DNA from: Scybalomonas sp905214925 | GTDB lineage: Bacteria > Bacillota > Clostridia > Lachnospirales > Lachnospiraceae | Assembly: GCA_905214925.1 (NCBI GenBank) | Contig: CAJMOB010000022.1 | Span: forward strand, 1-60,640 | Direction of reading: 5' to 3' | DNA length: 60,640 nt | Shown here: positions 8,523-17,366 of the stretch, piece after piece | How the letters are laid out: each line of letters starts with the position of its first letter | Numbering within the stretch: position 1 is the first letter of the stretch | Notes under the pieces: model-generated | Database searches by the model: none | Told to the model about the DNA's origin: nothing | The model's input: only the letters and a program-made list of their open reading frames with translations | Made by a program: the position numbers and the translations under genes

Positions 8523-8845
8523 TTAACCAAATATAATGAATTATGAAAGAGTATTTATGAATACCTATGAAAAATATACCGAAGTATAAGAGATTTATGG
8601 AATATACTTCTAATCATTTAGACAAAATGACGATTTTATAAAAATTAACGAAAAATAATTCTAAACAAAACAAAAAATAAAATGGGAAAAAGAAAAAGGA
8701 GAAAAAAGGAAAAAATGGGAAGTTTTCGTCATTTTTCTGTTCCATGATGATGAAAAAGAATAAAAATTAGTATACAAAATATTTGTCTAATAAAAAAATA
8801 ATTTTTTAACAATTTAGAAGTTTTCCACAAAAAAAAATCCAAGTA
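8523..8845. other. Purine-rich spacer with two inverted repeats
   Basis: No gene. GAAGTAT (8581-8587) pairs with ATACTTC (8604-8610). AAAATGACGA (8624-8633) is the exact reverse complement of TCGTCATTTT (8726-8735), with a purine-rich stretch between. The function is unknown; it lies upstream of the lactate promoter. Confidence 0.4.
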
Positions 8846-8913
8846 TTGACAGAATCTGTGAAAGTGGTATAGTTAAACTATAAAAAGTGGTAGTACCAAT
8901 AAATACCGGTATT
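8846..8913 (+). promoter_or_regulatory. Lactate operon promoter with FadR-type operator
   Basis: TTGACA (8846-8851) and TATAGT (8868-8873) have a 16-base spacer. TGGTAGTACCA (8888-8898), just downstream of the start site, is a perfect palindrome fitting the FadR-subfamily pattern TNGT-N3-ACNA. A second palindrome, AATACCGGTATT, is at 8902-8913. The likely regulator is the GntR/FadR protein encoded upstream. Confidence 0.7.
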
Positions 8914-8989
8914 GAATTCCGCATCAAAGTATTCGTATCAGCCTTTGAAGCGATTGGAAAACCCAACACAATAAAGAAAGGGAAACGAT

Positions 8990-10546
8990 ATGGTGATCAT
9001 GTTTTTGCTTGCGATGGCACCGATTATTTGGTTGATCATTGCATTAAGTGGATTGAAAATGCCGGGATATAAGGCATGTTTTATCGCCTTTGTTCTGACC
9101 ATTGTTTTAGCATTACTCGTATGGAAACAGCCAGTGATGGAAGTGTTTACTGGAGCATTAGAAGGTATCGCTATGGCAATTTGGCCAATCTGTTATGTTA
9201 TCATTGCAGCAGTCTTTGCTTATAATGTAACGGTACATACGAAAAACATGGAACTGATTAAACGAATGCTCACAAGCGTTTCGAAAGATGAACGCATTCT
9301 TGTCCTCATTATTGCATTTGGTTTTGGTAGTTTCATGGAAGGCATGGCAGGATTTGGAACAGCAGTCGCAATTCCAGCCAGTATGCTTGTTGGACTTGGA
9401 ATGAATCCTGTTGTAGCAGCTGCAACTTGCCTTGTAGCCAATACAGCACCAACAGCATATGGTTCTATTGGTATTCCAACAACAACTTTAGCATCTGTAG
9501 CAAATGTGGATGCACAAAGTCTTGGAGAAGCCACCGCAATTTTAACAATTCCAATTTTAATTGTTACGCCATTTATTTTAGTCTGTATGACTGGAAAATC
9601 AATCAAAGCATTAAAGGGAATGGGAATTATTTCGATTGTGTCAGGGGTATCCTTTGCACTGCCATATTATTTGACAGCGCATTTTATGGGGCCTGAACTT
9701 CCTAGCATTCTCTCTTCTGTATGCTGTATGATTTTTACTGGGGTTGCCTCTAAGCTCCTTCATAAAAAAGAAGAGCCAGAGTATCAGCTGATTTCTCAAA
9801 AAGAAGAGGGGAAAGCAGAGAGGAAATGTCTTACAGTTGGAGAGATGATAAAAGCTTGGACACCGTTTATTTTAATTTTAGTTCTATTAATGTCTATGAG
9901 CTTAATTCAGCCATTACATGATGCTTTGGCAACGATTAAGACAACCGTTCCAATTTATTCAGGTGAAAGCGCTTCGCCATATACATTTACTTGGATTGGA
10001 ACACCTGGAACGATGATTTTAATTGCGGCTTTTATTGGAGGCCTTGTTCAAGGAGCTACGTTAAAAGAGTTATTTCAAGTTCTTTTAGCCACAATAAAAC
10101 AGATGTGGAAGACAATTGCAACAATTGTATCAGTATTAGCAACTGCAAAAATTATGGGGTACAGTGGAATGATTACTGATATTGCAACGCTTTTTGTTAC
10201 GGTGACAGGAGTTTTTTATCCATTGTTTGCACCATTTTTAGGTTCTATTGTTACATTTGTATCTGGAAGTGCAACAACTGCAAGTGTATTATTTGGCGGG
10301 TTACAAGCACAGACAGCAACAGCAATTGGTATGAGTCCTGTTTGGATGGCGGCGGCCAATACAGGAGGTGCTGTTGTCGCGAAGATGATTTCCCCACAAA
10401 ACATTTCCATTGGAGCGGCAGCAGCGGATATGCAAGGCCAAGAAAGTTCTTTAATGAAAATCGTTATAAAATACTATATTGTTTATATTATTTTCCTCGG
10501 TATTTTAAGCCTGATTTTCTGTAGATTTTTATCGCTTGGTTTTTAA
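8990..10546 (+). CDS. lctP: L-lactate permease (LctP/LldP family), 518 aa
   Basis: Polytopic membrane protein with about 12-14 hydrophobic segments, importing lactate (and probably glycolate) with protons. Family features: FGFGSFMEGMAGFGTAVAIPASMLVGLGMNP near residues 105-135, NTAPTAYGSIGIPTTTLA near 155, and SPQNISIGAAA near the C-terminus. The length is slightly short of the 530-560 typical of LldP. The ATG follows AAAGGGAA. First gene of an operon with an FAD-linked oxidase and an acyl-CoA dehydrogenase; the operator in its promoter points to control by the upstream regulator. Confidence 0.93.
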   Translation: MVIMFLLAMAPIIWLIIALSGLKMPGYKACFIAFVLTIVLALLVWKQPVMEVFTGALEGIAMAIWPICYVIIAAVFAYNVTVHTKNMELIKRMLTSVSKDERILVLIIAFGFGSFMEGMAGFGTAVAIPASMLVGLGMNPVVAAATCLVANTAPTAYGSIGIPTTTLASVANVDAQSLGEATAILTIPILIVTPFILVCMTGKSIKALKGMGIISIVSGVSFALPYYLTAHFMGPELPSILSSVCCMIFTGVASKLLHKKEEPEYQLISQKEEGKAERKCLTVGEMIKAWTPFILILVLLMSMSLIQPLHDALATIKTTVPIYSGESASPYTFTWIGTPGTMILIAAFIGGLVQGATLKELFQVLLATIKQMWKTIATIVSVLATAKIMGYSGMITDIATLFVTVTGVFYPLFAPFLGSIVTFVSGSATTASVLFGGLQAQTATAIGMSPVWMAAANTGGAVVAKMISPQNISIGAAAADMQGQESSLMKIVIKYYIVYIIFLGILSLIFCRFLSLGF

Positions 10547-10597
10547 GAAGAATAAGCCTGAAGAGTTTTTTCAGCAACGATATAGGAGGAAGACAAA

Positions 10598-12025
10598 ATG
10601 GGTACATATACTTACAATAAGGTGACACCAGAGCTTGTAGAACAGTTAAAGAAAATTGTTCCAGGAAAGGTTTATACAGGAGAAGATATTAATGAGGACT
10701 TCTCGCATGATGAGATGCCGATTTATGGAAAGAGACTTCCAGATGTTGTTGTAGATGTAACAACGACAGAAGAAGTGGCAAAGGTTGTAAAACTTTGCTA
10801 TGAAAATTCTGTTCCAGTGATTCCAAGAGGTGCAGGTACTGGTCTTACAGGAGCAGCAGTTCCAGTGACAGACGGTGTTCTTATCAATATGGCTAAGATG
10901 AATAAAATTTTAGAATATGATATGGAAAACCTTGTAGTTCGTGTAGAAGCTGGTGTCTTATTGAATGATTTAGCACAAGATGCAGAATCAAAAGGTCTTT
11001 TATATCCACCAGATCCAGGTGAAAAATTTGCAACACTTGGTGGAAACGTAGCGACAAATGCAGGTGGTATGAGAGCGGTAAAATATGGATGTACAAGAGA
11101 CTATGTTCGTGCAATGACAGTGGTACTACCAACTGGTGAAGTCGTAACATTAGGCGGAAAAGTTTCTAAGACAAGTACAGGCTACAGTTTGTTGAATTTA
11201 ATGATTGGGTCTGAAGGTACTCTTGGCATTATTACAGAGTTGACTTTGAAATTAATTCCGAAACCAAAAGAAACCATTAGTTTAATTATTCCTTATGAAA
11301 ACTTAAACGATTGTATTTCAACGGTTCCGAAATTTTTCTTAAATCATTTACAACCACAAGCCCTTGAGTTTATGGAAAAAGAAATTGTAGAGGCTTCTGA
11401 AAACTATTTAGGAAAGAGTGTATTCCCAAAAGAAGTAGAAGGACAGCAGGTCAATGCGTACTTACTCGTAACTTTTGATGGAGACGATATGGAAAGTCTT
11501 GAGGATTTAACCGAAGTGGCAGCAGAAATCGTATTAGAAGCAGGGGCTATTGACGTATTAGTTGCGGATACACCTGCGTTAAAGAAAGATGCATGGGCAG
11601 CGAGAAGCTCTTTCTTAGAAGCGATTGAAGCAGAAACAAAACTTCTTGATGAATGTGATGTTGTTGTGCCTGTAACAGAAATTGCAAACTATGTAGCATT
11701 TGTAAATGGTTTAGAAGACAACTATGGATTTAAGATTAAGAGTTTTGGCCATGCGGGAGATGGTAACTTACATATTTATGCTTGTAGTAACGACATGGAA
11801 GAAGAAGAGTTTAAAAAACAAGTGGATGATTTTATGGAAACAATCTATAAAAAAGCGTCCGAACTTGGTGGTATGATTTCTGGCGAACATGGAATTGGCC
11901 ATGGTAAAATGCAGTATTTAGCAGAGTTTTCAGGAGAGACAAATATGAGATTAATGGAAGGAATTAAACAAGTATTTGATCCAAAGATGATTTTAAATCC
12001 AGGAAAAGTTTGCTATCGGTTATAA
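10598..12025 (+). CDS. FAD-binding oxidase, GlcD/D-lactate dehydrogenase type, 475 aa
   Basis: Vanillyl-alcohol-oxidase-fold flavoprotein. The N-terminal FAD-binding PCMH domain shows VIPRGAGTGLTGAAVP (about residues 74-89), LYPPDPGEKFATLGGNVATNAGG and GSEGTLGIITELTLKL. The C-terminal domain has GHAGDGNLH near residue 382 and SGEHGIGHGK near 428, which carry the metal-binding histidines. It resembles LctD of electron-confurcating lactate dehydrogenases and GlcD. AGGAGG precedes the ATG, 52 bases after lctP. A confurcating enzyme needs an EtfAB pair; none is adjacent. The substrate is most likely D-lactate, inferred from the permease. Confidence 0.9.
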   Translation: MGTYTYNKVTPELVEQLKKIVPGKVYTGEDINEDFSHDEMPIYGKRLPDVVVDVTTTEEVAKVVKLCYENSVPVIPRGAGTGLTGAAVPVTDGVLINMAKMNKILEYDMENLVVRVEAGVLLNDLAQDAESKGLLYPPDPGEKFATLGGNVATNAGGMRAVKYGCTRDYVRAMTVVLPTGEVVTLGGKVSKTSTGYSLLNLMIGSEGTLGIITELTLKLIPKPKETISLIIPYENLNDCISTVPKFFLNHLQPQALEFMEKEIVEASENYLGKSVFPKEVEGQQVNAYLLVTFDGDDMESLEDLTEVAAEIVLEAGAIDVLVADTPALKKDAWAARSSFLEAIEAETKLLDECDVVVPVTEIANYVAFVNGLEDNYGFKIKSFGHAGDGNLHIYACSNDMEEEEFKKQVDDFMETIYKKASELGGMISGEHGIGHGKMQYLAEFSGETNMRLMEGIKQVFDPKMILNPGKVCYRL

Positions 12026-12100
12026 AGGATTACATTGATAAAAAGAAGATAAAACCAATTAAAAATCTCTACAACAACAAGATAGATGGAGGAAGAAAAT

Positions 12101-13237
12101 ATGGCATATTTAATTTCAGCAGATGCACAGGACTTATTACAAGATGTTAGAAATTTCTGTGAAAAAGAAGTAAAGGAACAATGTAAAGAATACGATGTTA
12201 GCGGAGAATGGCCAAAAGAGATCTATGACAAAGCCATTGAACAAGGATATCAAGCTCTTGAAGTTCCTGAAGAGTATGGCGGACCAGGACTTAGCCGAGT
12301 GGATGTGGCTGCTCTTATTGAAGAGATGGCAATTGCCGACGCGGGATTTGCAACAACCATTTCAGCAAGTGGTCTTGGAATGAAACCAGTTTTAATTGCA
12401 GGAAATGAAGAGCAAAAAAAGAGAGTATGTGATCTTGTTTTAGAAGGTGGATTTGGTGCCTTTTGTTTAACAGAGCCAGGAGCAGGTTCCGATGCAGGTG
12501 CTGGGAAAACAACTGCTGTAAAAGATGGAGATGAATATGTATTAAATGGTAGAAAATGCTTTATTACCAACGGTGGAGTTGCCTCTTTCTATTGTGTAAC
12601 AGCTATGACCGATAAAGAAAAAGGCGTAAAAGGAATGTCCATGTTTTTAATCGAAGCAGGTACAAAAGGACTTAGCACAGGAAACCATGAAAATAAGATG
12701 GGTATCCGTACTTCCAACACTTGTGATGTCGTATTAGAAGATTGTCGCATCCCAGCTTCTAGCTTAATTGGAGAAGAGGGAAAAGGATTTAGTATCGCTA
12801 TGAAAACACTAGATCAGGCAAGAACATGGATGGGCTGTGTTGCCACTGGTATTGCACAAAGAGGTATTAATGAAGCAATCGCTTATGGGAAAGAGAGAAT
12901 CCAATTTGGAAAACCAATTATTAAAAACCAAGCATTACAATTTAAAGTTGCAGATATGGAAATTAAAACAGAAGTTGCTCGTCAGATGGTAGCTCATGCA
13001 TTGACGAAGATGGATCTTGGATTGCCACATAGCAAAGAATCTGCGATTGCAAAATGCTATGCCTCTGATATTGCAATGGAAGTTGCGTCAGAAGCCATTC
13101 AAATGTTTGGTGGATATGGCTATAGTCGGGAATATCCAGTAGAAAAATTACTTCGCGATGCTAAAATCTTCCAGATTTTTGAAGGAACAAATGAAGTACA
13201 AAGAATTGTTATTGCCAATAATGTCATTGGAAAATAA
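12101..13237 (+). CDS. Acyl-CoA dehydrogenase, 378 aa
   Basis: FAD-dependent short-chain acyl-CoA dehydrogenase. Seen: FCLTEPGAGSDAG (about residues 122-134), KCFITNGG, GMSMFLIE, QFGKPI, QMFGGYGYSREYPVEKLLRDAKIFQIFEGTNEVQR at the C-terminus; the glutamate in IFEGT is the usual catalytic base. The upstream in-frame ATG at 12086 overlaps the ribosome site GGAGG (12089-12093), so 12101 is chosen as start. Next to lactate import and oxidation it could act as butyryl-CoA or acryloyl-CoA (propionyl-CoA) dehydrogenase; sequence alone does not choose. No Etf, CoA-transferase or dehydratase genes are nearby. Confidence 0.92.
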   Translation: MAYLISADAQDLLQDVRNFCEKEVKEQCKEYDVSGEWPKEIYDKAIEQGYQALEVPEEYGGPGLSRVDVAALIEEMAIADAGFATTISASGLGMKPVLIAGNEEQKKRVCDLVLEGGFGAFCLTEPGAGSDAGAGKTTAVKDGDEYVLNGRKCFITNGGVASFYCVTAMTDKEKGVKGMSMFLIEAGTKGLSTGNHENKMGIRTSNTCDVVLEDCRIPASSLIGEEGKGFSIAMKTLDQARTWMGCVATGIAQRGINEAIAYGKERIQFGKPIIKNQALQFKVADMEIKTEVARQMVAHALTKMDLGLPHSKESAIAKCYASDIAMEVASEAIQMFGGYGYSREYPVEKLLRDAKIFQIFEGTNEVQRIVIANNVIGK

Positions 13238-13390
13238 GAAAAAGCGTGTTTTTTCGCTTCCTAATTATAATGTAAGTCTGTTTGTTTGCGTGGGATGCAT
13301 AGAGTAAAGGATCGTGAGTAATACGTTTCTTATCTCTCTCACGTTAAAACTCAAATTGAGTTCAGACGAATTTCTAATAAATAAAGGTGT

Positions 13391-13434
13391 GAAAAAGAAA
13401 ATGCTCGACAATTTTGTCGGGCATTTTCTTTTTA
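13391..13434. terminator. Bidirectional terminator between acyl-CoA dehydrogenase and the Mo-hydroxylase operon
   Basis: AAAGAAAATGC-CGACAA pairs with TTGTCG-GCATTTTCTTT (about 13395-13431). It has a T-run on the plus strand and an A-run that gives U on the minus strand, fitting the convergent genes on both sides. The 13238-13390 stretch also holds CGTGAG/CTCACG and AACTCAAATTGAGTT palindromes. Confidence 0.8.
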
Positions 13435-13438
13435 TCTT

Positions 13439-15727
13439 TTATTTAGATGTTTCTTTTTCTAACATTCCCATTGCGATTTTTTCGCTTGTAATTGGAAGTT
13501 CACGAACCCAAACACCAGTTGCATTGGCAACCGCATGAGCGATAGCAGGAGAAGGGGTATTAATAACAATTTCACCGATTGATTTTGCACCAAAAGGTCC
13601 TGTTTGTTCATAACTGCTCTCTAATTCAACACGAATAGTTCCAACATCAAGACGAGATGGAATTTTGTATTGCATAAAGGAGTTATTGCTTAAAATACCT
13701 TTCTCTGAGTATTGAATATTTTCTGTCATTGCCATACCGATTCCCTGTGCTAATCCACCTTCTGTTTGTACACGAACAAGGTTTGGATTTAAAGGAGTAC
13801 CGCTATCAACAACAGCTACATAGTCGATAAGTTCATAAGCACCTGTTTCTTTATCAAGTTCAATTTCAGCCATACCAACCATAAATGGTGGAGGAGAAAC
13901 AGGTGAGCTATGGCTTACCGTCACCTCAAGTGCTTGTTCATTTCCGCACATAGATTTTGTTGCAATATCCATTAAGGAAATGCTTTCATCTGTTTCTGGA
14001 TAGTAAACACGTTTTCCATCGAACTCTAAATCTTTATAGTCGCGACCAAGAAGTGGAGCTGCGAATTTTTTGAAACGCTTGATTAATTTGGTACAAGCTA
14101 ATTCTACCGCTTTTCCTGTCACATAAGCAGTACTTGAAGCATAAGAACCAGAGTCATATGGAGAAGAGTCGGTATCAGCTGCAAGAACGGTAATATCTTC
14201 TAAATCACAATTTAAACATTCTGCTGCAATTTGAGAAAGAGTGGTATCACAACCAGTACCCATATCAGCAGCACCGAATAACAATGTGTAAATACCATCA
14301 TCATTTAATTTAATCGTAGCAGAACCGACATCTACGTTTGAAATACCAGAGCCTTGCATAGCAAGAGCCATACCAACACTTCGAACCTTTCCATTTCCAA
14401 GATCTTGATAAGGATATTTTTTATCCCACTCAATCATTTCTTTTGCACGAGCAAGGCAACGATCAAGGGCACAGCTATTGGCAGTTTCACCATAATAAGC
14501 AGGCATGATATCTCCTTGTCTTACCATATTCATTTCACGAAGTTTTACAGGATCCATATGAAGTTTTGTAGCTAATTCATTGACCGCTGTTTCTACTGCA
14601 AAAATACCTTGCGTTGCACCATATCCACGATAAGCACCTGCGGACATTACGTTTGTGTATACAACATCATAAGCAAAACGATAAGCATCTAAATCACGAT
14701 AAAGAGGAATGGATTTATGTCCAGATAGACCAACAGTTGTTGGGCCGTGTTCTCCATAAGCTCCTGTATTAGATAATGTATATACATCGATAGCGCGGAT
14801 TTTACCATTGTTCATAGCTCCAACACGAACGTGCATTTCCATTTCATGTCTTGGAGAAGAAGCGATTTGAGATTCTTCTCGTGTGAAAATCATTTTGGAT
14901 GGTTTTCCAGTTTTCCAAGTGACAAAAGCAGGATATACTTCACTAACAGCTGTCTGTTTCGCTCCAAAGCCACCGCCAATACGAGGTTTTGTAACACGAA
15001 TCTTTGATTTTGGAATACCTAAAGCATTTGCAATAATTCTTCTAACATGGAATACGATTTGAGTAGAACTAAAAATATTCAAACGACCGTAAGCGTCCAT
15101 ATAACAAGCAGTCCCAAAAGGTTCCATCATCGCTTGTTGATTTGCTTTTGTATGATAGACTTGATCGATGACGACATCGCACTCAGAAAGGATTTGATCC
15201 ACATCTCCGTGACTATCGGTTTCAGAAGCACATAAGTTTCTCTTATTATCTGCACCAACAGGACAAAGAGAACGCCAATTTTCTTCTGGATGGACTAAAA
15301 TCTCATTGTCTTTTGCAGTGTGAAAATCTAAAAGGGCAGGAAGAACTTTATATTTTACTTTAATAAGTTTTAATGCTTTATTGACACATTCCTCAGTTTC
15401 CCCTGCAATAATAGCAACAGGATCACCGACAAAACGGACATGGCGATCTAAAATTTGACGGTCATAAGGACTTGGTTCAGGATATGTTTGTCCTGCTAAT
15501 GTAAAGCGATGATCAGGAACGTCATGATAAGTAAAAATAGCTTCAATTCCTGGGATTTTTAATGCTTTATCTGTTTTTATTTCTTTAATAAGGGCATTTG
15601 CATGAGGGCTTCTAAGCACTTTTACAATTAAAGAATCTGGTCTTGCTAAGTCATCTAAGAAAAGCGGTTTTCCCTGCACTAATTGCATGGCATCTTTTTT
15701 GCGGATTGGTTGGTTGATATATCTCAT
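13439..15727 (-). CDS. Xanthine dehydrogenase family, molybdopterin-binding subunit, 762 aa
   Basis: Catalytic subunit of a molybdenum hydroxylase. Seen: FVGDPVAIIAGET, MMEPFGTACY, RIGGGFGAKQTA (about residues 250-262, pterin contact with the Q next to Mo), SAGAYRGYGATQG with the substrate-site arginine, AADMGTGCDTTLSQIAAE, and C-terminal GPFGAKSIGEIVINTP with the likely catalytic glutamate. The length fits the separate-subunit enzymes. It starts with an ATG overlapping the 2Fe-2S subunit stop by four bases. The substrate is probably a purine or another N-heterocycle; no purine-catabolism or cofactor-maturation genes are adjacent. Confidence 0.9.
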   Translation of the reverse strand: MRYINQPIRKKDAMQLVQGKPLFLDDLARPDSLIVKVLRSPHANALIKEIKTDKALKIPGIEAIFTYHDVPDHRFTLAGQTYPEPSPYDRQILDRHVRFVGDPVAIIAGETEECVNKALKLIKVKYKVLPALLDFHTAKDNEILVHPEENWRSLCPVGADNKRNLCASETDSHGDVDQILSECDVVIDQVYHTKANQQAMMEPFGTACYMDAYGRLNIFSSTQIVFHVRRIIANALGIPKSKIRVTKPRIGGGFGAKQTAVSEVYPAFVTWKTGKPSKMIFTREESQIASSPRHEMEMHVRVGAMNNGKIRAIDVYTLSNTGAYGEHGPTTVGLSGHKSIPLYRDLDAYRFAYDVVYTNVMSAGAYRGYGATQGIFAVETAVNELATKLHMDPVKLREMNMVRQGDIMPAYYGETANSCALDRCLARAKEMIEWDKKYPYQDLGNGKVRSVGMALAMQGSGISNVDVGSATIKLNDDGIYTLLFGAADMGTGCDTTLSQIAAECLNCDLEDITVLAADTDSSPYDSGSYASSTAYVTGKAVELACTKLIKRFKKFAAPLLGRDYKDLEFDGKRVYYPETDESISLMDIATKSMCGNEQALEVTVSHSSPVSPPPFMVGMAEIELDKETGAYELIDYVAVVDSGTPLNPNLVRVQTEGGLAQGIGMAMTENIQYSEKGILSNNSFMQYKIPSRLDVGTIRVELESSYEQTGPFGAKSIGEIVINTPSPAIAHAVANATGVWVRELPITSEKIAMGMLEKETSK

Positions 15728-16188
15728 TTAGAACCCTCCTTTTTGTAAGCAAGAAATGCTTTAATTCCTCTTAATTGTCCTTCATAACCAGAACAACGAC
15801 ATAAGTTTCCAGATAAATATTCCTTAATTTCTTCATCGGTTGGATCTGGATTTTCACGGAATAAAGCGATGGCGTTCATAATTGTTCCAGGGTTACAAAA
15901 ACCGCATTGTTCTGCACCTTGATCTGCAATAAATGCACCGAATTCTTCCGCTTCTTTTTGGAGTCCTTCTAATGTATCAATGCGAGCACCATTTGCTCTT
16001 GCTGCTAACATAGAACAAGAAAGCACTGGTTTTTCATTCATAAATACAGTACAAAGACCACAGTTAGACGTTTCACAGCCACGTTTTACGCTGTAACAGC
16101 CGTGAGAACGTACGAAATCGATTAATAATAAGTCAGGAGCAATTTCCTCTTTAATTGGTTTTCCATTTAAGATTGTTGAAAGAATCAT
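15724..16188 (-). CDS. Molybdenum hydroxylase 2Fe-2S subunit, 154 aa
   Basis: Electron-transfer subunit with two [2Fe-2S] clusters. The plant-type ferredoxin cluster is bound by CYSVKRGCETSNCGLC (about residues 31-46) plus VLSC, and the second cluster by QCGFCNPGTIM (about 96-106) and NLCRCSGY (about 128-135). It passes electrons from the Mo subunit to the FAD subunit. ATGA overlap with the FAD gene, whose end contains GGAGG, indicates tight coupling. 154 residues is the normal family size. Confidence 0.94.
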   Translation of the reverse strand: MILSTILNGKPIKEEIAPDLLLIDFVRSHGCYSVKRGCETSNCGLCTVFMNEKPVLSCSMLAARANGARIDTLEGLQKEAEEFGAFIADQGAEQCGFCNPGTIMNAIALFRENPDPTDEEIKEYLSGNLCRCSGYEGQLRGIKAFLAYKKEGSK

Positions 16189-16994
16189 TTTTTCTTACCT
16201 CCTGCTTTCATTAATTCTAAAACTTTTTCGCAACCGCGTCTTGTAAGCACGTTTGCAAGAAGTTTTCTATATTCAGCACTAGCACGCATATTAGAACCAG
16301 TTGTAATTTGTTTTGTTACATAATCGGCAAAAGCGTTAGCATTTCCTTGTAACTCCTCGATGAAGAAAGATTTGGAAACTTCTACAAGAACGGCTTTTCC
16401 TGGACGAGCGCCAATCACTGCACGATAATTGCCGTTAAGACAGGCTACAGAGCAGGCGAGAACAGGAAAATCTGTTTTGGAATTACGAACGGATAAGTAA
16501 GCACTTTTTAAAGGCGCTTTTTTGATAATTAAGCGAACAAGGATATCATTGTCCAAAGGTAAGTTTATAAAATCGGCTAATGATATAATACCACCTTTAA
16601 AAAGTTCAACTTGAGTATCAAGTGCTAAAAACATTGTTAAGACATCGGAAAATCCGTATCGTCCAAAAATGCTTCCACCTACTGTTGCAAGGTTACGAAA
16701 TTGTACACCAACAATGCTTTTTACGCTTTCCGCAATTGCACCGTCTGTGTAGACATTTAATTGTTTGTGCTGTTCAAGTTGACGTAGGGTAACCATGCAA
16801 CCGATAGAAAACTCGTCTTTTGTTTCCTCAATTTTGTCAAGACCAAGTCCTGAAAGATCGATAGCTGTTTGGATGGTAGTATTGCTCATCTTCATCCAGA
16901 GCATACCTCCAATAATTCGATTTGAACGTTTTTGATTGAGTTCATACGCTTCAGAAAGACTTTGGGCTTTCACATAATTTTTGATTGTAAGCAA
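16185..16994 (-). CDS. Molybdenum hydroxylase FAD-binding subunit, 269 aa
   Basis: FAD subunit (CoxM/XdhB type). An N-terminal FAD-binding region with SNRIIGGMLW (about residues 24-33) is followed by GVQFRNLATVGGSIFGRYGFSDVLTMFLALD (about 95-125), then the CO-dehydrogenase flavoprotein C-terminal domain. It uses a TTG start with GGAGG eight bases upstream. First gene of the FAD / 2Fe-2S / Mo operon read leftwards. Confidence 0.92.
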   Translation of the reverse strand: MLTIKNYVKAQSLSEAYELNQKRSNRIIGGMLWMKMSNTTIQTAIDLSGLGLDKIEETKDEFSIGCMVTLRQLEQHKQLNVYTDGAIAESVKSIVGVQFRNLATVGGSIFGRYGFSDVLTMFLALDTQVELFKGGIISLADFINLPLDNDILVRLIIKKAPLKSAYLSVRNSKTDFPVLACSVACLNGNYRAVIGARPGKAVLVEVSKSFFIEELQGNANAFADYVTKQITTGSNMRASAEYRKLLANVLTRRGCEKVLELMKAGGKKK

Positions 16995-17090
16995 TTTTGC
17001 TTCCTCCCTGATGGTTCATAAATTGAATTGTTTTGTGTTGCAAAGAAATACTAGAATACGGAAATTGTATATCCGTTTCACCAATACTAC

Positions 17091-17120
17091 ATTATATAGG
17101 ATAAAAGATGGTTTTGGCAA
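17091..17120 (-). promoter_or_regulatory. Promoter for the molybdenum hydroxylase operon
   Basis: On the minus strand, TTGCCA (17120-17115) and TATAAT (17096-17091) are 18 bases apart, about 95 bases before the FAD-subunit start. Confidence 0.6.
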
Positions 17121-17220
17121 CAGAAAAATGGCCTTTTTATCAAAAAATGTTGAAATGGATAGAAAAGTAGGAAAAGAATGGCGTTATTTTTTAAAAAAAG
17201 TGTGACAAAACATAGAAAAC

Positions 17221-17366
17221 TTTACCTCTTATATTGAAGTATGATATAATGAGCGTTAGTGAGCAGGAATCGATAAAGCCTGCTTAGTGCATAGGAACGT
17301 GAACAAAGTTCATGGTATAATAGTTCCACTACGACAAAATAAGGAAAGTTTAAAGAGGGTGTTTAG
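17221..17366 (+). promoter_or_regulatory. Promoter and hairpin-rich leader before the anti-sigma-like gene
   Basis: TTTACC (17221-17226) with TATAAT (17245-17250) is a candidate promoter; a second TATAAT is at 17316-17321. The leader holds AGCAGG/CCTGCT (17262-17284) and nested GGAAC-GTGAAC/GTTCA-GTTCC (17294-17326). The second TATAAT lies inside that outer stem. Confidence 0.45.

Noticed and set aside
8887..9072. Frame of 61 codons overlapping the operator and the start of lctP
   Set aside because: It starts within the operator, overlaps lctP in another frame and has no ribosome site.
16981..17205. 74-codon plus-strand frame between the Mo-hydroxylase operon and the anti-sigma-like gene
   Set aside because: It overlaps the FAD-subunit start and its promoter on the other strand and lacks family features.
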